Assembly: GCF_036039175.1 (NCBI RefSeq) | Contig: NZ_JAYXKP010000005.1 | Span: forward strand, 62,001-126,000 | Source of the DNA: Marinilactibacillus sp036039175 | GTDB taxonomy: Bacteria > Bacillota > Bacilli > Lactobacillales > Carnobacteriaceae_A | Length of the DNA: 64,000 nucleotides | Direction of reading: 5' to 3' | In this document: piece after piece, positions 1 to 7,887 of the stretch | Layout of the letters: every line of letters starts with the position of its first letter | Position numbering within the stretch: position 1 is the first letter of the stretch | Program-made: the position numbers and the translations under genes | The notes under the pieces: generated by a model | Seen by the model: only the letters and a program-made list of their open reading frames with translations | Database searches by the model: none | Told to the model about the DNA's origin: nothing

Positions 1-1010
1 TTTTGAACGTTTTCTGCACGATATCCATATCGAATACCATCAAATCGTTGTAAGTTACTTGATGCTTCTGAAGAAGCAATAATGTAATAAGCTGGTATTC
101 CGTATTTTGAATGCGGCAAGCTGACTTCAACAATTTCAGCACCGAGTTCTTCATAGGTTTTCAGCGCAGCACGAACAGATTCAATCACGCCTTTTTCTTT
201 TGCATCTTCGTTAAAGTATTCTTTAGGAACACCAATACGCATACCTTTGACACCCTGATCGATTCCTTGAGTGAAATCAGGTGTTTCTCCATCATAAGAA
301 GTAGAATCACGCTGATCGTATCCACTAATGGCATTCAACACAAGTGCGTTGTCTTTAACTGTTCTAGTAAAAGGTCCAATTTGGTCAAGACTTGATCCAA
401 AAGCAATCAAACCGTAACGTGAAACGCGTCCGTATGTAGGTTTCATTCCTACTATTCCTGTAAATGCAGCTGGTTCTCTGATAGAACCCCCAGTATCTGA
501 ACCTAGTGAAACAGGCACTTGGCCGGCTGCAACTGCTGCAGCTGAACCACCAGAAGATCCACCTGGCACTTTTGAAAGATCCCATGGATTAGCAGTAACT
601 TTGAATGCAGAATTTTCTGTAGATCCACCCATGGCAAACTCATCCATGTTCAACTTACCAACTGAAATCATACCGATATCGTTTAACTTCTCAACAACTG
701 TTGCATCGTATACAGGCACGAAGTCTTCTAACATTTTAGAAGCGGCTGTTGTGGTTACACCTTTTGTTACGATGTTGTCTTTGATTCCAATAGGCAAACC
801 ACTTAAGATATTATTCGGATCGATTCCGGCTTCATCCATAGCTCGTGCTTTAGCTAAAGCCTCTGTTTTACTTAACGCAAGAAAAGCACCTACGTTTGCT
901 TCTGTTTCTTCAATTCTATCGTATACAGACTCCATGATCTGGAGCGATGTTAGCTCACCTTTGACGAGCAGTTCATGTAATTCTTCTAACGTATGATCTA
1001 GTATCGTCAT
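1..1010 (-). CDS. gatA: Glutamyl-tRNA(Gln)/aspartyl-tRNA(Asn) amidotransferase subunit A (partial)
   Basis: This is the amidase subunit of the GatCAB complex, which converts Glu-tRNA(Gln) (and often Asp-tRNA(Asn)) to the amide in organisms lacking the cognate synthetase. The reverse-strand translation starts MTILDHTLEELHELLVKGEL. It contains the amidase-signature motifs: the catalytic Lys in GLPIGIKDNI, the Gly/Ser-rich loop GGSSGGSAAAVA, and SLGSDTGGSIREPA with the nucleophile serine. The ATG overlaps the gatC stop by one base (TAATG), so translation is coupled. The frame is open to the window edge, so the C-terminal part lies outside. It is the last visible gene of the pcrA-ligA-camS-gatCA operon; gatB is expected just beyond the edge. 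Confidence 0.97.
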   Translation of the reverse strand, partial: MTILDHTLEELHELLVKGELTSLQIMESVYDRIEETEANVGAFLALSKTEALAKARAMDEAGIDPNNILSGLPIGIKDNIVTKGVTTTAASKMLEDFVPVYDATVVEKLNDIGMISVGKLNMDEFAMGGSTENSAFKVTANPWDLSKVPGGSSGGSAAAVAAGQVPVSLGSDTGGSIREPAAFTGIVGMKPTYGRVSRYGLIAFGSSLDQIGPFTRTVKDNALVLNAISGYDQRDSTSYDGETPDFTQGIDQGVKGMRIGVPKEYFNEDAKEKGVIESVRAALKTYEELGAEIVEVSLPHSKYGIPAYYIIASSEASSNLQRFDGIRYGYRAENVQ

Positions 1011-1315
1011 TATGCTCCACTCTCCCCATTGTCCATAATTGCGGGTACTTTGATAAACCCATCTTGTTTGGTTTTAACATTTGTAAATAAGTCTTCTCTT
1101 GAGACTTCAAGCTTCGCTTTATCCTCACGCAAGACACTGTGATGAGTGATGCCGTGATACGTACCTTCTACACCTGTCGTATCCAGATCTTCTAATTGTT
1201 CTACCAAGTTGATTATTTTGTCCATGCCTTCAGTAAAGTCATGGATCTCTTCTTCTTTAAATTCAAGCTTTGCCAGTTTGGCAACGTGCTTAACTGTTTC
1301 TTCGTTTATAGACAT
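1010..1315 (-). CDS. gatC: Glutamyl-tRNA(Gln)/aspartyl-tRNA(Asn) amidotransferase subunit C
   Basis: This is the small (101 aa) GatC subunit that wraps around GatA and stabilises the amidotransferase complex. The sequence MSINEETVKHVAKLAKLEF, followed by a helical segment and the late VPAIMDNGES region, is typical of the family. I chose the ATG at 1315 because GGAGGG lies 10 nt upstream; a longer reading from 1399 would add 28 unrelated residues and run back over the 3' end of camS. The stop codon shares a base with the gatA start (TAATG). Confidence 0.96.
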   Translation of the reverse strand: MSINEETVKHVAKLAKLEFKEEEIHDFTEGMDKIINLVEQLEDLDTTGVEGTYHGITHHSVLREDKAKLEVSREDLFTNVKTKQDGFIKVPAIMDNGESGA

Positions 1316-1358
1316 ATGGGTAATTCCCTCCAGATTGATAAAATACCGTTCAAGTTGA

Positions 1359-2540
1359 TTAATTAAAGACGTGTGTGGTGAATTCGGTTTCTTCAGCATC
1401 TCGCTTCAGGAATGATTCGATACCGTTCAATGATTCTACTTTAATTTCAATTGGTAGATTTTCAGATAGGTATGAATTTGCAGCTTCGTTCAGATACTGA
1501 GTGAAAGCAATGATCTCACCTTTTCCGTAAAATTGCGTAACAATTTCGATTTGAAGACTAACCAAATTATCGTCAACGTAATGCGCGACTCCAGTGATAC
1601 CACTTAAGTTAGGGAAGAAGTTTTCTACCTTGGATTTAAAATTGGCAAAACTGTTTCCTTCCGCACTTTGCATGCCTTCTACCGGAAATACGAGTCTACT
1701 TTCATTGACTTGGTTCCAGTTAGAGATAGAATCTGCTCCGTTCTCACTAAGACCTTCAGAAATATAAACCCCTCCGGCAAAATTATCTCTAGTCGATTGT
1801 TCATAAAGTCCAACCATAATCGGAACAGTTCCTACGCCTTCTAGTTGACGCATTCTCGAAACAATCTCACTTCCAATTCTTTGTCCTTCCCGTAATAGAT
1901 CTTCTTTACTGATTTCTTGCTGTTGTTCTTGCTGCTGATCGTTACGGTAATAATCTACTGAATTTAGAGATAACCCTATACTGATTCCAGCAAGCTGTAT
2001 CCCATCATCTGTTTGTATATAGAAATCTTGCTCTAAAATTGAACTTAGATAATTCGGTACTCTAGATTCAGGATCTTGATTCCCATTATCTTCTGGATTC
2101 AATCCGAGAATTGTTTCTCCCTCTTCTATCTGCTCTTCAGTAAGTGGTTCAGCACGGCGTAACCAGCTAGTAGCTAAATTCGCGGGAAGCAGTTGTCCTT
2201 CTTGAAAATAGTGATTATCTGTTGAAAAATACTTATGTGATAGTCTCATTAAGTCCTCTTCAAACGTTTTAATGTTCACATTTGAATTTAGAGATCTAGT
2301 TATTCCGCGATTTTGGCTTGGTTCATAAGTGCCTTCTTCAGTAATTAGCGGGCGATAATAATTATCATCGATTCTAGTTTCAACGACAACTGAATCATTA
2401 TTTTCCGCTACTTCCCCATCAGTTTCATCAGTTTGTTCAACTGGCTGCTCCTCTGTCCCTGCCGGGTCAGGGAGCATATTGCAGGAAGCTAGAAATAAAG
2501 TTAGTCCAGATAGGCTTGCCAGTATCCATTTTTTATTCAT
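1359..2540 (-). CDS. camS: CamS family sex-pheromone precursor lipoprotein
   Basis: This 393-aa lipoprotein belongs to the CamS family, conserved downstream of ligA in Lactobacillales and Staphylococcus. MNKKWILASLSGLTLFLASC gives a lipoprotein signal peptide with lipobox LASC (Cys20). The mature part begins with an acidic linker followed by the CamS domain. The start at 2540 has GAGGT upstream and gives the classical signal; starting at 2579 would add 13 hydrophilic residues and destroy it. In Enterococcus faecalis the end of the CamS signal peptide is processed to the pheromone cAM373 (AIFILAS); here the equivalent heptapeptide before Cys is LTLFLAS. The molecular role of the mature lipoprotein is not established. 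Confidence 0.93.
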   Translation of the reverse strand: MNKKWILASLSGLTLFLASCNMLPDPAGTEEQPVEQTDETDGEVAENNDSVVVETRIDDNYYRPLITEEGTYEPSQNRGITRSLNSNVNIKTFEEDLMRLSHKYFSTDNHYFQEGQLLPANLATSWLRRAEPLTEEQIEEGETILGLNPEDNGNQDPESRVPNYLSSILEQDFYIQTDDGIQLAGISIGLSLNSVDYYRNDQQQEQQQEISKEDLLREGQRIGSEIVSRMRQLEGVGTVPIMVGLYEQSTRDNFAGGVYISEGLSENGADSISNWNQVNESRLVFPVEGMQSAEGNSFANFKSKVENFFPNLSGITGVAHYVDDNLVSLQIEIVTQFYGKGEIIAFTQYLNEAANSYLSENLPIEIKVESLNGIESFLKRDAEETEFTTHVFN

Positions 2541-2562
2541 AGATGTTACCTCGCTTTCAAAA

Positions 2563-4581
2563 TCACTGACCGATCTCATTTATTAACGCTTCTTCGTCCC
2601 AGACAGGCACTTCTAATTCTTGGGCTTTAATCAATTTGCTACCCGCATCCGCACCTGCAATCAGTATATCTGTTTTTTTAGAAATACTGCCTGTAACATT
2701 TGCACCTAATCTTGTCAGTGTTTCTTTTAACTCATTTCGATTAAAGTGCTCTAATTTACCTGTTATGACAATTGTCTTATCATAGAAAACGGATGTCTTA
2801 TCAGCCGTTTCTACTTTTTTTGGTCCAGTATAAGTCATATTGACACCATGTGCTTTAAGGTTATTGAGTAAATCAATGGCCGCTTCTAGTTCAAAAAAGG
2901 CCACGACACTTTCTGCAATGATTTCCCCAATACCTTCTATCACTTGTATATCTTCTTGACTGGCTTGTTTCAAAGCTTCAATCGTTTCATATTTTTCAGA
3001 TAGTAGTCGTGCTGCCTTGGCTCCAACATGCTTAATGCCAAGCCCAAATAATAATCTTTCCATCGAATTCTTTTTAGATCCTTCTATGGCTTTCAACAAG
3101 TTGTCAGCAGACTTCTCGGCAATTTTATCTAACGTCATTAATTGATCTAAGTCTAAATCATACAAGTTTGACACATCTTCAACAAGATGACGTTCAAAGA
3201 GTTGAATCACAATTTTTTCGCCTAATCCATCAATATTCATGGCATTGCGAGAAACAAAATGAATCAATCTTTCTTTAGCCTGAGCAGGACACTTGGGATT
3301 CACGCATCTCAAAGCGACTTCGTCTTCCAAATGAACGAGTTCACTCTCACAAGCTGGACAGTTTACTGGTATCTCGCAAGGAACACTATTTTCAGGTCGC
3401 GAATCAAAGTCGACTCGTATAACTTCTGGAATAATATCGCCAGCTTTACGTACAAATACCAAATCATCCAAACGGATATCTCTTTCTTTGATCAAATCAA
3501 CATTATGCAAACTCGCTCTTTTCACAGTCGTACCAGCCAACTGGACAGCATCCATGATCGCTGTAGGTGTTACCACACCTGTTCTTCCAACAGACCATTC
3601 GATTTCATTAATCCGCGTCTTCGCTTCCTCAGCTGGGAACTTATAAGCAATGGCCCATCTGGGTGCTTTAACTGTGTAGCCCGCTTGTTCCTGTTCATCA
3701 AAACGATTCACTTTAATTACGATACCGTCAATTTCATAAGGCAACTGAGATCTTTTCTCTTGGTACTCTTCGATATATGACCAGACACCTTCAATAGATT
3801 GAAAGACAGCGCGATCCTGATTTGTTCTTAAACCAAGTTCTTCAAGAGTTTCTAAAGCTTCACTTTGTGTCTCTATTTCCAATTCTCCATATTGTACCAT
3901 GGAATATAAAAAGAGGTTTAAGTTTCTAGAGGCTGTTACTTTTGGGTCGAGATTTCTTAATGTTCCAGCTGCGGCATTTCTAGGATTGGCAAAAACAGCT
4001 TCTCCTTGTTCTTCTCTATCTGTATTTAACTTGATAAAAGAAGCTTTCGGCATATAGATTTCACCACGTGCTTCAATGGTAACCGGACGTCTCAACTTAA
4101 GCGGGACTGCTTTAATTGTTTTCACGTTACCTGTCACGTTTTCTCCAACACGTCCGTCTCCTCTAGTAACAGCCTGTGTCAGTTTGCCTTCTTCGTATTT
4201 AAGCGATACAGCTAATCCATCTATTTTCAGCTCACACTCGTATTCCATTTCTCCACCGACTAGTTGCTGAACGCGTTTATCAAATACTTGCAATCCTTCA
4301 AGATCAAATGCATTATCTAGACTTAACATCGGTAGATCATGCTCTACTTTCTCAAATCCCGGTAACAACGTCCCGCCGACTCTTTGAGTAGGTGAATCCT
4401 GCTGAACAAGAGCAGGATAGGTTTCTTCCAGATGTAAGAGTTCGTGATACAGTTTATCGTATTCGCTATCCTCGATTGACGGTCGGTCCAGAACATAATA
4501 TTCATGACTATAACGATCTAAAAGAGTGATCAGTTCATCAACTCTTTCTTGAGCTTGTTTAAAATCATTATCTAGTACCAT
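2563..4581 (-). CDS. ligA: NAD(+)-dependent DNA ligase LigA
   Basis: LigA seals nicks in replication and repair using NAD+. The 672-aa protein has the full family architecture: domain Ia, an adenylation domain with KIDG (catalytic Lys119), an OB fold, a Cys4 zinc finger (CPAC...CVNPKCP), a helix-hairpin-helix region (LFGLGIKHVGAKAA) and a C-terminal BRCT domain (VITGKLEHFNRNEL). I chose the ATG at 4581 because AGGAG lies just upstream; a reading from 4608 would add nine residues across that ribosome site. It follows pcrA by 30 nt and precedes camS by 22 nt in one operon. Confidence 0.98.
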   Translation of the reverse strand: MVLDNDFKQAQERVDELITLLDRYSHEYYVLDRPSIEDSEYDKLYHELLHLEETYPALVQQDSPTQRVGGTLLPGFEKVEHDLPMLSLDNAFDLEGLQVFDKRVQQLVGGEMEYECELKIDGLAVSLKYEEGKLTQAVTRGDGRVGENVTGNVKTIKAVPLKLRRPVTIEARGEIYMPKASFIKLNTDREEQGEAVFANPRNAAAGTLRNLDPKVTASRNLNLFLYSMVQYGELEIETQSEALETLEELGLRTNQDRAVFQSIEGVWSYIEEYQEKRSQLPYEIDGIVIKVNRFDEQEQAGYTVKAPRWAIAYKFPAEEAKTRINEIEWSVGRTGVVTPTAIMDAVQLAGTTVKRASLHNVDLIKERDIRLDDLVFVRKAGDIIPEVIRVDFDSRPENSVPCEIPVNCPACESELVHLEDEVALRCVNPKCPAQAKERLIHFVSRNAMNIDGLGEKIVIQLFERHLVEDVSNLYDLDLDQLMTLDKIAEKSADNLLKAIEGSKKNSMERLLFGLGIKHVGAKAARLLSEKYETIEALKQASQEDIQVIEGIGEIIAESVVAFFELEAAIDLLNNLKAHGVNMTYTGPKKVETADKTSVFYDKTIVITGKLEHFNRNELKETLTRLGANVTGSISKKTDILIAGADAGSKLIKAQELEVPVWDEEALINEIGQ

Positions 4582-4611
4582 ATTCCTGCTCCTTTCGGTC
4601 TTTTTCAATCC

Positions 4612-6849
4612 TTATACTTTTTCAATCGGTGCAAAAGTAGCTAATAGTGGTTTGATTCCAATTCCTGGAAAGGCGATATCCAATTGAAGATCTTGTCCAG
4701 AACCACTGATTTTGACAACCGTTCCAATCCCCCAAGCCTTATGGTTGGCTTTGTCGCCTACCGTCCATTCAAGACTTTCCGCACCACTATTACCTGTAGG
4801 ATGTGTGTAGACAGTTTTAACTTTTTTATTTGTAGGGGTATGATCATTTGATCTGTTTCCAAAGCCTTTATTGATTCCGTTAGAAAATGGTCGTAAACTA
4901 TTGGACTCTAGTCGTTCCAGCAAGTCTTCTTCAATCTCATCTAGGAACCTAGAAGGTCGATTCATCTGAGTTTTTCCGTAAAGGGTTCTATTCATAGCAT
5001 TTGACAGATACAGTTTTTGTTCCGCTCGTGTAATTCCAACATATGCTAGACGTCTTTCTTCTTCCATCTCTTTCTCGTCCAGTTCTGCTCGTGATAACGG
5101 GAACAGTCCGTCTTCCATACCAATCAAGAAAACAACTGGAAACTCTAAACCTTTTGCAGCATGCAACGTCATTAAAGTGATTTCACTTGCTGGTTCATCT
5201 GATTCATCTCTATCTAAATCAGACAATAAGGCAAGATCAGTCAAGAAAGAAATCAAACTTTTGTCTTCTTGAGGATCTTCGTCAAATTGCTGTGTAACAG
5301 AAAGAAACTCATTAATATTTTCAATTCGTGCTTCTGATTCAAGAGTACGCTCTTTTTTTAACGTCGGTAGATAGTCACTCTTATCTAGGATTTCTTCTGT
5401 CAATTCTGTAACCGTCAAATACTCAGCCATTTTTCTGAAGTCATTCAACATAGTCGCAAAGACTTCCAGTTTGTTGGCTGCACGACCAGTCAGATTGGAG
5501 ACTTGAGCGTTCAAAGCAGCTTCATATAAAGACCAGCCCATCTCTTCTGCTGATAGTCTTAATTTATCTACTGAACTTGCCCCAATACCTCTTTTAGGCA
5601 CATTCACAACTCTACTGAAACTCAAGTTATCTGATGGATTCGCAATCAATGTAAGATAAGCGAGAATATCTTTGATTTCTTTTCTATCATAGAATTTGTG
5701 TCCCCCTACCATTCGGTAAGGAATATTGGTTTTGATCAGAGTTTCTTCCATGACCCTTGATTGAGCGTTTGTTCTATAAAGAACAGCAAAATCATCGTAT
5801 TTCTTCTTGGAATCATTTTCCATCTCTTCTTTGATTTGCTGAATGATGTATCTTGATTCTTCATGCTCATTTCCAGCACGATAATAAACAATCTTATGAC
5901 CATCATGGTTATCAGTCCATAATTTTTTATCTTTTCGATTGATATTATTAGAGATTACATGGTTGGCAGCTGCAAGAATATTTTTTGTTGAACGATAATT
6001 TTGTTCGAGGAAAATCACTTTAGCTTCCGGATAATCTTTTTCAAAGTTCATAATATTTTCCATATCAGCTCCACGCCAACCATAGATACTTTGATCCGCA
6101 TCTCCAACGACACAGATGTTACGCAAACGGTCTGCAAGTAGTTGTACCAATCGGTATTGAGCATGGTTTGTATCCTGATACTCATCTACGTGAATATATT
6201 GAAACTTTGTCTGATACACTTTCAATGTCTCAGGATGTTCTTCAAATAATCGTACAGTCAGCATAATCAAATCATCAAAATCAACTGCTTGAGCTGTTCT
6301 AAGCTCTCGCTGATAATCATCGTAACAATCCGCAACGATTTTTCCGAAATAATCACTCGCTTGCGCACGAAATTCAGCTTCATTTTGCAACTTGTTTTTA
6401 GCGTTACTAATTTCAGACAAAATAGCTCTTGGATTGTATTTTTTAGGATCTATGTTTTGTCTTTTTAGTATTCTTTTCATTAACGTTTGTTGTTCGCCAG
6501 GATCACTAATTGTAAAAGAACGATTATAGCCAATTTGATCAGCTTCTCTTCTTAAAATACGTACACACATCGAGTGAAAAGTAGAAACCCATACGTCGCT
6601 TCCACCATCTTTAACAAGCTTTGAGACACGCGCTTTCATTTCTGACGCGGCTTTATTTGTGAAGGTTATGGCTAATATATTCCAGGGATTTACGTCTTTT
6701 TCTTCAATCAAGTAAGAAATACGGTGAGTCAGTACCCTTGTTTTACCTGAACCGGCTCCTGCCATAATCAAAAGTGGCCCTTCAGTATATGCGGCTGCTT
6801 CTTTTTGCTTAGGATTCATTCCATTTAAAATATCTTTACGCAGTACCAA
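4612..6849 (-). CDS. pcrA: ATP-dependent DNA helicase PcrA (UvrD family)
   Basis: PcrA is a superfamily 1A 3'-5' helicase used in repair and in plasmid rolling-circle replication. About 745 aa: Walker A AGAGSGKT near the N-terminus, DEYQDTN Walker B, QNYRST, and motif VI region RRLAYVGITRAEQKLYL, plus the C-terminal Tudor-like segment (WTVGDKANHKAWGIGTVV) that contacts RNA polymerase in relatives. Start choice is uncertain. ATG at 6858 has GAGAGG abutting it with no spacer, whereas TTG at 6849 sits 9 nt after the same ribosome site, so I prefer the TTG. It is the first gene of the pcrA-ligA-camS-gatCA operon. Confidence 0.97.
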   Translation of the reverse strand: MVLRKDILNGMNPKQKEAAAYTEGPLLIMAGAGSGKTRVLTHRISYLIEEKDVNPWNILAITFTNKAASEMKARVSKLVKDGGSDVWVSTFHSMCVRILRREADQIGYNRSFTISDPGEQQTLMKRILKRQNIDPKKYNPRAILSEISNAKNKLQNEAEFRAQASDYFGKIVADCYDDYQRELRTAQAVDFDDLIMLTVRLFEEHPETLKVYQTKFQYIHVDEYQDTNHAQYRLVQLLADRLRNICVVGDADQSIYGWRGADMENIMNFEKDYPEAKVIFLEQNYRSTKNILAAANHVISNNINRKDKKLWTDNHDGHKIVYYRAGNEHEESRYIIQQIKEEMENDSKKKYDDFAVLYRTNAQSRVMEETLIKTNIPYRMVGGHKFYDRKEIKDILAYLTLIANPSDNLSFSRVVNVPKRGIGASSVDKLRLSAEEMGWSLYEAALNAQVSNLTGRAANKLEVFATMLNDFRKMAEYLTVTELTEEILDKSDYLPTLKKERTLESEARIENINEFLSVTQQFDEDPQEDKSLISFLTDLALLSDLDRDESDEPASEITLMTLHAAKGLEFPVVFLIGMEDGLFPLSRAELDEKEMEEERRLAYVGITRAEQKLYLSNAMNRTLYGKTQMNRPSRFLDEIEEDLLERLESNSLRPFSNGINKGFGNRSNDHTPTNKKVKTVYTHPTGNSGAESLEWTVGDKANHKAWGIGTVVKISGSGQDLQLDIAFPGIGIKPLLATFAPIEKV

Positions 6850-6884
6850 TATTGTCATCCTCTCGGGTAGTCATACATTCCTAT

Positions 6885-6913
6885 ATTATACAGAAAACGA
6901 GTGCTTCTTTCCA
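6885..6913 (-). promoter_or_regulatory. Putative sigma-A promoter of the pcrA operon
   Basis: On the minus strand TGGAAA (6913-6908), a 17-nt spacer and a perfect TATAAT (6890-6885) lie about 36 nt upstream of the pcrA start. The -35 matches the consensus at four of six bases. Confidence 0.6.
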
Positions 6914-7029
6914 TAGAACAAAGCATTCCATCATTTAAATCTTAGATTGTTTCTGATCCTTGTCATCGGATTAAACTTCGTAGAGTCTTACAGCTATTTT
7001 ATTGGTTATTCAATGAAAATGGCATACAA

Positions 7030-7117
7030 AAAGCATATTGTTTTATAGCTTCAACATCCTATATGAAGAGCACTTACTTTTCATATAGGTTAAATCGGCT
7101 ATACTCCAATATGCTTT
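7030..7117. repeat. 88-nt three-tiered imperfect inverted repeat
   Basis: Three nested, perfectly matched stems are separated by symmetric internal loops. The outer stem is AAAGCATATTG (7030-7040) with 7107-7117, the middle TATAGC (7044-7049) with 7098-7103, and the inner CCTATATGAA (7058-7067) with 7080-7089. The internal loops are 3/3 and 8/8 nt and the apical loop is 12 nt. In the minus direction the structure ends in TTTTT, so it could serve as terminator of the GntR unit. Its size and symmetry are unusual for a terminator and resemble a miniature inverted-repeat element. It fills most of the gap between pcrA and the GntR gene. Confidence 0.75.
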
Positions 7118-7153
7118 CTTAAACTCAACTTAGTTTATTTCTTCCAGTATCTT

Positions 7154-7801
7154 TTAATCTATACCCTGAATAACATTCAATCTGATTTGATTCAATAATA
7201 TTCTTATCTCTCTTCTAGCATAAGGATAGTTAGCTTCTGATAAAAAAGCCACTAATTGCTGATACTGTTTTATTTTAGTCTGGCGACTTCGATACAGCAC
7301 TTTATTTATACTACCTTCTTCTGGAAACAATTCTTTGAAACACGTCATGATCAACGAATAATGGTATTGATTGTGTTCCATGGTTAAAATGTACTGCCAG
7401 AACTCCAACTCCAACTTCTCAAATTCTGGCTGAGCTGATTGACTACAACGCTGCATACTTTGTAATTTCTCAGCTGGTGCTTTTGTATCGATACTTTTTT
7501 CTTCTTTTTCAAGCTTTAGAAAATAGTGTATGATCATTAGTTCAATAAATTTTATTCTATCTTGAAAAGCTTTGATATCAACTTCTTTTGAAAGAACCTT
7601 TGCCCCTTTATAGGGTTCAATCACAATGAGTCCATCTTTCTCCAGTTGAAGAAACGCATTGCGTACTGGTGTGCGACTCATTTTTAGTTCTGAAGTCAAT
7701 TCCTGCTCCTTAAGCTGCTTTTGTGGCAACCATTCTCTATTATCAATTTTGGCTTTCATATATTGATAAGCTTCTATCTCTCTTCTTTTCTGCTTTGACA
7801 T
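7154..7801 (-). CDS. GntR family transcriptional regulator
   Basis: This is a 215-aa DNA-binding protein. The N-terminal winged helix (about residues 5-70) contains the GntR signature LTSELKMSRTPVRNAFLQLEKDGLI followed by the wing VIEPYKGAKV. The C-terminal part (80-215) is alpha-helical and compatible with a small FCD-like ligand-binding domain, though I do not see its metal-binding histidines clearly. AAGGA precedes the ATG at 7801. It lies 86 nt downstream of the PurK-like gene and may form one unit with it and the UPF0316 gene. The ligand is unknown. Repeated TTCTAATC elements just upstream are candidate operators. Confidence 0.85.
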   Translation of the reverse strand: MSKQKRREIEAYQYMKAKIDNREWLPQKQLKEQELTSELKMSRTPVRNAFLQLEKDGLIVIEPYKGAKVLSKEVDIKAFQDRIKFIELMIIHYFLKLEKEEKSIDTKAPAEKLQSMQRCSQSAQPEFEKLELEFWQYILTMEHNQYHYSLIMTCFKELFPEEGSINKVLYRSRQTKIKQYQQLVAFLSEANYPYARREIRILLNQIRLNVIQGID

Positions 7802-7817
7802 ATCTTCAGTCCTTGAA

Positions 7818-7867
7818 TTCTAATCAATCTTCTAATCTATCTATTGACTATATTTTCTCAATTAGAA
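7818..7867 (-). promoter_or_regulatory. Candidate operator/promoter upstream of the GntR gene
   Basis: Two direct copies of TTCTAATC (7818-7825 and 7830-7837, 12-bp period) face an inverted copy ATTAGAA (7861-7867). Between them, on the minus strand, TTGAGA with a 16-nt spacer and TAGATT can be read as a weak promoter. The arrangement suggests GntR autoregulation; this is inference from the sequence only. Confidence 0.4.
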
Positions 7868-7887
7868 TCTCCTCGATTTTAATCTAG

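Noticed and set aside
3259..3780. A 173-codon open frame on the plus strand inside ligA
   Set aside because: It is antisense to conserved LigA coding sequence, has no ribosome site and low-complexity aromatic composition; a shadow frame.
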